Assembly: GCA_945897695.1 (NCBI GenBank)
Contig: CAMDGW010000074.1
Span: forward strand, 1 to 10,396
Source of the DNA: Pseudobacteriovorax antillogorgiicola
GTDB lineage: Bacteria > Bdellovibrionota_B > Oligoflexia > Oligoflexales > RGVZ01
Reading direction: 5' to 3'
Length of the DNA stretch: 10,396 nt
Shown here: positions 1-5,795 of the stretch, one piece after another
How positions within the stretch are numbered: position 1 is the first letter of the stretch
Layout: every line of letters begins with the position of its first letter
The notes under the pieces: generated by a model
What the model saw: the letters and a program-made list of their open reading frames with translations, nothing else
The model's database searches: none
Told to the model about the DNA's origin: nothing
Position numbers and translations under genes: made by a program

Positions 1-67
1 GTGCGCCCAAAGGCATAAATAATGTTAAGAATTGGGACACAACCTAGTCACGTAACTCGAGTAGCTC

Positions 68-108
68 ATAAAATCAAACAGGCGGGGGCAACTTCATGCC
101 TCCACCTG
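68..108 (-). terminator. Probable intrinsic terminator of the lpdA-E2 operon
   Basis: Positions 79-90 and 97-108 form a 12-bp stem with one mismatch and a 6-nt loop. Read on the minus strand, the stem is followed by a T-rich stretch (TTTGATTTTA). It lies about 70 bp past the stop of the E2 gene, in the right orientation to end that transcript. The plus-strand reading has no T tract, so termination is probably one-directional. Confidence 0.6.
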
Positions 109-138
109 CTGGTAATCAGTAATTTCCGAATTAGCTCT

Positions 139-178
139 CGGGTGGCACCTTTTAGCGTTAGCGGGTGGCACCTTTTAG
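139..178. repeat. Two 17-bp direct repeats, period 23 bp
   Basis: The 17-mer CGGGTGGCACCTTTTAG occurs exactly at 139-155 and again at 162-178, separated by 6 bp, immediately after the stop codon of the E2 gene. Its core GGTGGCACC is an odd-centred palindrome (GGTG-N-CACC), so the two copies could also pair with each other in RNA to form two 4-bp helices around a mismatch. The function is unknown. It may be a member of a dispersed intergenic repeat family or part of the 3' untranslated region. Confidence 0.75.
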
Positions 179-1516
179 TCATGGGGTTTCGTTCCAGTTC
201 TCGAGGATGCGTTTATATTCTGCTAACCACATGGCTCCGCCTTCGCCGTCGATCACCCGGTGATCAAACGTGAGGGACGCCATCATCATTGGACGGATGA
301 TGATCTTGTCGTCTACTGTGACAACTGGACGTTTAACAATTGCGCCGATACCAAGCATCGCAACTTGAGGCTGATTGATAATTGGATTTGAGGTGATCGA
401 TCCCCAGCCGCCCGGGTTCGTGACGGAAAATGTGCCGCCAATAACCTCATCGGCTTGAAGTTTCTTGGATCTGGCGCGAGTGGCAAGATCATTTAGGCTT
501 TTGCAGATGTCACGGAGAGTTTTCTTCTCGCAGTTTTTGATCACCGGGACGATCAGCCCTCCGCCACCTTCCGAGCCCAAAGCCACAGCGCACCCAATAT
601 TGATGCTGTCTTTCCAAAGAATGTCGTCACCGTCAACAGAAACGTTGACCACGGGAAATTTCTTAATAGCTTCCGCAGCTGCACGAATCAAAAACGGGGT
701 GAAAGTAAGATTAAATCCTTCGACTTCAGCAAAAGACTTCTTGTGAGTTTCTCGCACCTGCACGACCTTATGTAGGTCAATTTCGAAGGTCGTTGTTACA
801 TGGGGCGAAAATCTCACGCTTTCCACCATGTGTTCGGCGATAATTCTACGCATCTTGGTCATTTTTTCTCGACGTACGGCAACGCCTTCGAGAGTTTCTG
901 CGCCATTATTGGTTTGGGTGCTGACTCGGGCGAGCAGGGGCGGGGTAACAGCAACAGGTTGCCCCGGCTGCATGTGCGCCATTGGGTTTTGCTGCCAGGT
1001 TAATAAGTCAGACTTCGTTATGCGGCCAGCAAGGCCAGTTCCAGGGACGCGGCGCAGATCGATACCAAAGTCTCGCGCCATTTTGCGGACGAGTGGGGAT
1101 GATCTGAGTGTGGTGGAGCCGTCATGAAAAAACCCCTGGGCTGCGTGGCCCGCAAGGCTTTGATTGTGCGCCAACGACGGCGTTTGTCCACTTGTTCGAC
1201 TAGAAGATGAAGATGCTTTACCTGAAGTGGCACCGGATTTTTTACTACTTGCCGCCGGAACTTCAGCGCCCTGGGGGCCAATCCAGCCGATTGTTGCATT
1301 GACCTCGACCGTTGCACCTTCAAGGGCAATTGTTTTTAACAATGTACCCGAGGCAGGCGCAGGAATTTCTGTGTCAACTTTATCGGTGGAAACCTCAAGC
1401 AGAGGTTCATCTTTTGAAACCGATTCACCAGGTTTTTTCAGCCATTTGACCAGTGTTGCTTCCGCAATACCTTCGCCCATGGATGGTAATATTACTTCTG
1501 TTACTTCTGAGCTCAT
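179..1516 (-). CDS. Dihydrolipoamide acyltransferase (E2) of a 2-oxo acid dehydrogenase complex
   Basis: This 445-residue cytoplasmic enzyme transfers the acyl group made by an E1 from a swinging lipoyl arm to CoA. An N-terminal lipoyl domain (about 4-80) carries the motif TDKVD with lipoyl lysine K46. A Ser/Ala-rich linker (about 88-135) follows, then a peripheral-subunit-binding domain (about 137-173) and the catalytic domain (about 215-445) with DHRVIDG, catalytic H419 and D423. A single lipoyl domain and the overall length are usual for the family. The reading frame is open further upstream into lpdA, but translation most likely starts at 1516: the protein from there begins MSSEVTEVILPSMGEG, the normal start of a lipoyl domain, and leaves a 31-bp gap after the lpdA stop. 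The ribosome binding site is weak (GAGAG about 13 nt upstream), so coupling to lpdA is likely. Substrate is undecided: pyruvate (pdhC), branched-chain 2-oxo acids (bkdB) or 2-oxoglutarate (sucB). The FDHRVIDG form leans towards the first two. Confidence 0.93.
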   Translation of the reverse strand: MSSEVTEVILPSMGEGIAEATLVKWLKKPGESVSKDEPLLEVSTDKVDTEIPAPASGTLLKTIALEGATVEVNATIGWIGPQGAEVPAASSKKSGATSGKASSSSSRTSGQTPSLAHNQSLAGHAAQGFFHDGSTTLRSSPLVRKMARDFGIDLRRVPGTGLAGRITKSDLLTWQQNPMAHMQPGQPVAVTPPLLARVSTQTNNGAETLEGVAVRREKMTKMRRIIAEHMVESVRFSPHVTTTFEIDLHKVVQVRETHKKSFAEVEGFNLTFTPFLIRAAAEAIKKFPVVNVSVDGDDILWKDSINIGCAVALGSEGGGGLIVPVIKNCEKKTLRDICKSLNDLATRARSKKLQADEVIGGTFSVTNPGGWGSITSNPIINQPQVAMLGIGAIVKRPVVTVDDKIIIRPMMMASLTFDHRVIDGEGGAMWLAEYKRILENWNETP

Positions 1517-1547
1517 AGGTCGATCACTCTCGCTACTAATCAATAAT

Positions 1548-2942
1548 TCACATGTGAACGGCAGAGCCCAAGGCAGCATGGGCTGCTTCCATGATGGTCT
1601 CGCTCAGGGTCGGGTGAGGATGGATGGTGTGTGCAATTTCATCCACTGTAGTCTCTAAGACTTTTCCGAGGCTGAATTCTGCAATCATCTCGGTTGCTCT
1701 AGCGTGAACAATGTGGACACCCAATATCTCTCGGTACTTTGGCTCAAAAAGTATTTTGATGAAGCCGTCTGTAGCATCTTCAATTTTTGCTTTCGCCATA
1801 GGACTAAAGGGGAATTTTCCGGATTTGTATTCAATACCTTTTTCCTTTAATACTTTTTCGGTCATACCGATTGAAGCAATTTCAGGGTAGGTGTAAATCG
1901 CACTTGGATTTGCGTCGTAGTTCACTTTGTGGGGTTTTTTCCCAGCGATTACTTCTGCGCAATTGAAGGCTTCTGCACTTGCAGTATGAGCAAGCATGGG
2001 AGTTGGAATCACGTCGCCAATGGCGTAGACGCCGTCACAGCTTGTTTTGTAGGTTGCGAAGTCGACTTTAATGAAGCCGCGTTCAGTCGTTATGCCAACG
2101 GTATTTAGACCGACGTCATCGGTCACAGGCTCTCGCCCAATCGATACCAGAACCTTTTCAAAAGAGCGTGATCCTTCCGTCGTTGTTAGTTTGACGCCTT
2201 CTTTCCCTTTGTCTTCAATGGCAGTAATCTTGGCTACAGTTTCAAAGTTGACACCTTGTTTTTTGACGCAGCGTACCAGTTCTTTGACTGTTTCTTCGTC
2301 TTCAAAAGGCAGAACCTGAGGCGCCGCTTCTATCACGGTAACCTCGGTGCCAAAACGTGCAAAAAGACTTGCGAATTCGATGCCAACGACGCCGCCGCCG
2401 ATGATTGCCATGGATTTTGGAACTTCATTGATAAATAGCACGTCATCAGAGTTCATGATGCCTTTACCATTAGTCTTGGCAAAAGGTAGTTGACGAATCC
2501 GGCTGCCCGTCGCAATCATGGTGTTTCGAGTCTCTAACGTGGCAGATTTACCATCGTGTAATGCTACGGTGACTTTGCCCTTACCGGCAATGCGCCCGTG
2601 ACCCTCAAACACTTCAATTTTATTTTTCTTCATAAGAAAACGCAGGCCTTTTCGTTGATCGTCAACGATCTTATCTTTGCGTCCCATGATTTTTCCCCAA
2701 GAGTACTTTGGGCTGCCAGCTTCGAATCCAAGGTCATCCAGGTGTTTTAGTTTATCCCAAGTTTTTGCGCTTTCGAGCAGTGCTTTAGTCGGAATACATC
2801 CAACGTTTAAGCAGGTGCCACCCAGATGCGGAAATTTTTCAATAAGAGCTACTTTGAGGCCAAGCTGTGCGGCGCGGATAGCGCCAACGTATCCACCAGG
2901 TCCTGAACCAATGACAACGAGGTCAAATGAATGAGTCGACAT
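1548..2942 (-). CDS. lpdA: Dihydrolipoamide dehydrogenase (E3)
   Basis: This 464-residue flavoprotein reoxidises the dihydrolipoyl group of 2-oxo acid dehydrogenase complexes and passes electrons to NAD+. The FAD-binding motif GSGPGG is at 12-17. The redox-active disulfide is GGTCLNVGCIPTK with C44 and C49. A second dinucleotide fold, GGGVVG at 182-187, ends its second strand in E205, which fits NAD rather than NADP. YAIGDV is the second FAD motif. The C-terminal HPHPTLSE supplies the catalytic dyad H443 and E448. Length is typical and all key residues are present. An AAGGAG site at 2954-2959 lies 11 nt before the ATG, slightly far. It is the first gene of the operon with the E2 gene 31 bp downstream, so the encoded E3 probably serves that E2, although no E1 gene is seen here. 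It may also serve other complexes or a glycine cleavage system. Confidence 0.96.
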   Translation of the reverse strand: MSTHSFDLVVIGSGPGGYVGAIRAAQLGLKVALIEKFPHLGGTCLNVGCIPTKALLESAKTWDKLKHLDDLGFEAGSPKYSWGKIMGRKDKIVDDQRKGLRFLMKKNKIEVFEGHGRIAGKGKVTVALHDGKSATLETRNTMIATGSRIRQLPFAKTNGKGIMNSDDVLFINEVPKSMAIIGGGVVGIEFASLFARFGTEVTVIEAAPQVLPFEDEETVKELVRCVKKQGVNFETVAKITAIEDKGKEGVKLTTTEGSRSFEKVLVSIGREPVTDDVGLNTVGITTERGFIKVDFATYKTSCDGVYAIGDVIPTPMLAHTASAEAFNCAEVIAGKKPHKVNYDANPSAIYTYPEIASIGMTEKVLKEKGIEYKSGKFPFSPMAKAKIEDATDGFIKILFEPKYREILGVHIVHARATEMIAEFSLGKVLETTVDEIAHTIHPHPTLSETIMEAAHAALGSAVHM

Positions 2943-2985
2943 AGTGAGGAAAGCTCCTTGTGACGTTTCAGATTTAAGTCAGAGA

Positions 2986-3014
2986 AATGTAATGGAAAAT
3001 TAAAGTTCTTCCAA
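2986..3014 (-). promoter_or_regulatory. Candidate promoter of lpdA-E2
   Basis: On the minus strand TTGGAA (3009-3014) and TACATT (2986-2991) are spaced 17 bp apart. Each matches the sigma-70 consensus at four of six positions. A start near 2979 would give a leader of about 37 nt that includes the AAGGAG site. This is consensus matching only. Confidence 0.4.
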
Positions 3015-3042
3015 ATGCCTTTTTATATTCTCATCTGCAGAG

Positions 3043-3058
3043 ATTCGGTAAAATTCGG
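3043..3058. repeat. ATTCGG direct repeat, 10-bp period
   Basis: ATTCGG occurs at 3043-3048 and 3053-3058, exactly one helical turn apart, ending 6 bp before the -35 box of the fur promoter and lying behind the lpdA promoter. The placement would suit a regulator binding site, but a chance match of six bases is possible. Confidence 0.3.
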
Positions 3059-3064
3059 AAGCAC

Positions 3065-3094
3065 TTGCTGAGATGGCCTATTGCTGTTTATACT
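3065..3094 (+). promoter_or_regulatory. Candidate sigma-70 promoter of fur
   Basis: TTGCTG (3065-3070) and TATACT (3089-3094) are 18 bp apart. The -10 box matches TATAAT at five of six positions. Transcription would start near 3101, giving a leader of about 50 nt before the ATG at 3153. This placement also argues against the longer reading from a TTG at 3081, which would begin upstream of the transcription start. Confidence 0.5.
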
Positions 3095-3152
3095 GCGGCA
3101 ATTATTTAAAATCGCAGGCTTTTGTCTGGATTGGTCGCAGGTAGCAGTTGAT

Positions 3153-3635
3153 ATGCCTAAAAATGAAACACCTGGGTTTGCCTGGTTTTGGGAAGGTTTA
3201 GATCAGTATCTAGACCAGATGGGTCTCAAACAGACTCAGCAGAGGCGGGTGATTGTTGAGCACTTCTTGGCTATTAATGCCCATGTGGATGCCGAAGAAC
3301 TTCATAGGCGCGTAAAAGACGAGGGGCATGACTTTGGATTGGCCACCATTTATCGGACGCTCAATTTACTGACTGAGGCAGGGTTAGTGGAACAGAAGTC
3401 TTTTCAGGATGGGCGATCAGTTTTTGAGGTGGCGCACCCAGGAGCTCATCACGACCATCTGATCTGCACGGAGTGTGGCCAAGTGGTAGAGTTTGAGGAT
3501 CATGAGATCGAGAGCTTGCAGGAAAAGATTGCTGCAAAATATGGAATGACTTTAAAGTCTCATAGGTTAGATTTGTTTGGACGTTGTCTAGAGTCCGCCG
3601 TTTGTTCTGATAGAAAAAAGCAGAGAATGTCTTAG
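3153..3635 (+). CDS. fur: Ferric uptake regulator (Fur)
   Basis: This 160-residue dimeric metalloregulator is expected to bind DNA with Fe2+ and repress iron-uptake genes. The winged-helix part (about 16-90) includes LATIYRTLNLLTEAGLVE at 63-80. The metal and dimer domain has HHDHLICTECG (H99, H100, D101, H102, C105, C108), E113 and H137, closely matching the Fur rather than the Zur or PerR pattern. A second cysteine pair, C145 and C151, has five residues between, against four in E. coli Fur. The first 15 residues form an aromatic extension (GFAWFWEGL). The frame is open back to a TTG at 3081, but that lies inside the predicted promoter. The ATG at 3153 gives the usual family length, with only a weak upstream purine stretch as ribosome binding site. 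It is divergent from lpdA and convergent with the next gene, so probably monocistronic. I found no convincing Fur box for autoregulation. Confidence 0.93.
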   Translation: MPKNETPGFAWFWEGLDQYLDQMGLKQTQQRRVIVEHFLAINAHVDAEELHRRVKDEGHDFGLATIYRTLNLLTEAGLVEQKSFQDGRSVFEVAHPGAHHDHLICTECGQVVEFEDHEIESLQEKIAAKYGMTLKSHRLDLFGRCLESAVCSDRKKQRMS

Positions 3636-3641
3636 CTGCTT
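3614..3641 (-). terminator. Possible terminator of the receiver/PilZ-like gene
   Basis: AAGCAG (3618-3623) and CTGCTT (3636-3641) form a 6-bp stem with a 12-nt loop, and on the minus strand the stem runs into TTTTTTC. It lies 9 bp past the stop of the minus-strand gene, within the last codons of fur on the other strand. The short stem makes it a modest candidate. Confidence 0.35.
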
Positions 3642-3649
3642 CAAAAACA

Positions 3650-5554
3650 TTAATTTCCATTATTCGATGGTGAATTTAAATCTTGCGGCACACGGTTCTT
3701 TTGTCGAAAAGACGGATCTGACATACGCCTAAAAAAGTCAGAATACTGCTTCCCGTGATCTTGGTAATATGAGGGATCGATTCTCATAGCCATATTGAGA
3801 AGGGCGAATACGATGCTCATGGCGACAAGGAATACCAGTAGAGCTCTTATAATAACCGGATCAACATAATCGCGGATGTTGAATGTTGGTTTGAATTGAG
3901 CGCTTTTATTGATCACAATGGGAGGAACTCCCGGCGAGTCACCGGGTATTTTGTTTGTCCTCACCGGATTGATGGTGTCACTTTGGATCGTGGTGCCAAA
4001 CTGGTCTTTTGGTTGTGTAGGGGCTTCGGTAACTCCGTTGAATCCAACAGCTTGAGCTAACGGTAATTTTTCAACTTTCATCTGCTCTGCCAGCAGAGCG
4101 CCTTCGACAAACTGTTTTTGATAGTAATTTCCTGCCATCGCCAGCAAAACCTCGCTCAGCAAAGCTTGTTCGCTTGGCGTGACATCTGCGAGGTAGAAAG
4201 AGCCATGGTGGACAAACTGTGCCGGATGATGGGTCGAGGCCGTTTCGAAAATTTCTGTGATTTTGATGTAGGGGGCTCGGCCAAGAGACTTTCTTAGAAT
4301 TGGAGCCTCAAGCCGAATCGAAGTGTAAAGAGATACCGAAAACGGTAGGGAAACTTTTCCAACTGCAGGATTCAGAGACGTGAGTCGAGCCTGCATCTGC
4401 AGCTCAATTTTACTCCATGCTTGGGACGGCAAAATGTGCATAATTTGATCGGCGGGGTTAAGAGGTGCAGGGGATAGCGGCAAGTTGTAATACCGATGGG
4501 CCTCTTCAATTATCTTTTTGGTGGGACCTGCTTCAAAGAAAATCTTGTGATGAGTAAAGATTCGTTTCAAGTCCTCTTGCTTAACCTTTGTGCCGTAAAC
4601 GACAATGGTAACATTTGAGTGAATTTTGGATGCCATCATCTGGAAGTCTATTTCCTCAAAGGAATCAATTATTTTTTCATCTAGAAAAATAATTTGCGGG
4701 CTAAAATATGACAGCTCTTGGGAGATTGTGCTCCTTAGCAGTGCAACCTTAACTTCAAAATAATGTTTGTCGAGTTCTTTGGCGACGATTTGCCGGATAT
4801 CCGATTTGGCAATGGCAACAAAGGCTCTATATCTTGATGACAGTCCCGGATGTGCTGCCATCTGGCGTCTGACGCTTAATTTAACCGCCTCAGCACTAGA
4901 TTCTGGCACGCGCCATTTGCAGACTAACGCTTGGCTAAATCGGTACATAAGTTCATTGCGGTGAACGCTTTCCACAGTAAGACTGATGTGCGGTACCCCT
5001 AATGATTTACATATGTCACCGGAGATTTGGAAATTTGATCCGACCCCCTGGCCGCCGCGACACTCGATGCGCATGTGAGTTTCACTAATCCAAACCACGC
5101 GAGCTGGCACATACGCCATGGCCATCTGATTCATTGAGACCTCACAGAGAGGTCGACTTAGCTCAAGAGGTTTACTGGATGTTGCATGCTGAAATCTTTG
5201 TAGCCATTGCCCGTCGGGGAGGTCGAACGGTATTATGTCGCGAAAATTTTCTGCCGTTGCTGCCTTAGTTGCTGCAGGTGAATCACTCAAGGTCGATAGA
5301 ATAAAACGGGTGCCGCTAAGTTCTGGATTTTGTACTAGTTTTTCGACAGACTTTATCACTGCAGCCTGATTAGTTCGATTTGCGTCAACTAACACGCAGG
5401 TTGGTCGGTTATCCGCCATGGTATCGAGCGCTTCCTGAGCAGTTCTCATGAACAAAACATTGAAGCCATGCTGTCCAAGCATCAGGGCCCGGGATTTGTG
5501 AGACTCAGAAGGCGATTCCGTCAGCCAAACTGTGCGCTTGCCTTTAGATGCCAT
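3650..5554 (-). CDS. Receiver-like/PilZ-like membrane protein of unknown function
   Basis: I do not recognise this 634-residue protein as a named family. Residues about 5-123 resemble a response-regulator receiver: D57 sits at the phospho-acceptor position (CVLVDAN), but the conserved lysine of the KPF motif is replaced (IIPFDLP, 107-113). Residues about 138-225 look like a PilZ fold without the RxxxR and D/NxSxxG c-di-GMP motifs. Residues about 241-355 look like a second receiver, with D292 in IIFLDE. Residues about 372-480 may be a second PilZ-like or related beta domain. A Pro/Thr-rich linker (about 505-555) leads to one transmembrane helix (about 567-590) and a polar 44-residue tail rich in R, Q, N and S. 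With no signal peptide, the large N-terminal part is probably cytoplasmic and tethered by the C-terminal helix. The start at 5554 has a good GGGAG site 6 nt upstream and an in-frame stop 13-15 nt upstream. A signalling or scaffold role is inferred from the folds only. Confidence 0.85.
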   Translation of the reverse strand: MASKGKRTVWLTESPSESHKSRALMLGQHGFNVLFMRTAQEALDTMADNRPTCVLVDANRTNQAAVIKSVEKLVQNPELSGTRFILSTLSDSPAATKAATAENFRDIIPFDLPDGQWLQRFQHATSSKPLELSRPLCEVSMNQMAMAYVPARVVWISETHMRIECRGGQGVGSNFQISGDICKSLGVPHISLTVESVHRNELMYRFSQALVCKWRVPESSAEAVKLSVRRQMAAHPGLSSRYRAFVAIAKSDIRQIVAKELDKHYFEVKVALLRSTISQELSYFSPQIIFLDEKIIDSFEEIDFQMMASKIHSNVTIVVYGTKVKQEDLKRIFTHHKIFFEAGPTKKIIEEAHRYYNLPLSPAPLNPADQIMHILPSQAWSKIELQMQARLTSLNPAVGKVSLPFSVSLYTSIRLEAPILRKSLGRAPYIKITEIFETASTHHPAQFVHHGSFYLADVTPSEQALLSEVLLAMAGNYYQKQFVEGALLAEQMKVEKLPLAQAVGFNGVTEAPTQPKDQFGTTIQSDTINPVRTNKIPGDSPGVPPIVINKSAQFKPTFNIRDYVDPVIIRALLVFLVAMSIVFALLNMAMRIDPSYYQDHGKQYSDFFRRMSDPSFRQKNRVPQDLNSPSNNGN

Positions 5555-5643
5555 TTGATACTCCCGCTATTGCTGATGCATAACTCATTGCTAAGGTAAG
5601 CTCCTGCTGTTCAGTGATGGTTTTCGGGGATTTTGGCTCTGTG

Positions 5644-5672
5644 CTTAAACCAATGAGCTTGGTGTTTGTCGA
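5644..5672 (-). promoter_or_regulatory. Candidate promoter of the receiver/PilZ-like gene
   Basis: On the minus strand TCGACA (5667-5672) and TTTAAG (5644-5649) are 17 bp apart, matching the sigma-70 consensus at five and four of six positions. The leader would be about 80 nt. Weak evidence by matching alone. Confidence 0.3.
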
Positions 5673-5750
5673 TAAAACTATTCATTTATCTAATCAGATC
5701 AATTTTTTAGCAGCTCTTATGCGTGTCGTGTGAAAGGTGGGTTCTGGTGA

Positions 5751-5763
5751 TTCTATGATAGAA
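5751..5763. promoter_or_regulatory. Palindrome over the prc promoter, possible operator
   Basis: TTCTAT-G-ATAGAA is a perfect 6-bp inverted repeat with a one-base centre. It covers the -10 elements proposed for prc, where a repressor could block RNA polymerase. The half-sites match no operator I can name. Confidence 0.35.
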
Positions 5764-5764
5764 T
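5754..5764 (+). promoter_or_regulatory. Candidate -10 region of the prc promoter
   Basis: Two overlapping -10-like hexamers are present: TATGAT (5754-5759) and TAGAAT (5759-5764). The second is preceded by TGA, giving an extended -10 (TGATAGAAT). No good -35 box is seen at the usual distance, which is consistent with an extended -10 promoter. The leader would be about 25 nt. Confidence 0.4.
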
Positions 5765-5795
5765 AAAAAGACCATAGATTTTAGGGGAACTCATT

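Noticed and set aside
22..273. Plus-strand open frame of 83 codons at the left edge
   Set aside because: No ribosome binding site, no recognisable protein, runs through the terminator and repeat and antisense into the E2 gene.
1517..1579. Longer N-terminus of the E2 protein beginning inside lpdA
   Set aside because: The extra 21 residues overlap lpdA, and the lipoyl domain starts normally from the ATG at 1516.
1164..1658. Plus-strand open frame of 164 codons antisense to E2 and lpdA
   Set aside because: It mirrors two clearly real genes on the other strand and shows no domain or start signal.
3020..3045. Possible Fur box near the fur promoter
   Set aside because: Only a short partial match to the GATAATGATAATCATTATC consensus; too weak to call.
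3081..3152. Longer N-terminus of Fur from a TTG at 3081
   Set aside because: It begins inside the predicted fur promoter, between the -35 and -10 boxes, and would exceed the usual Fur length.
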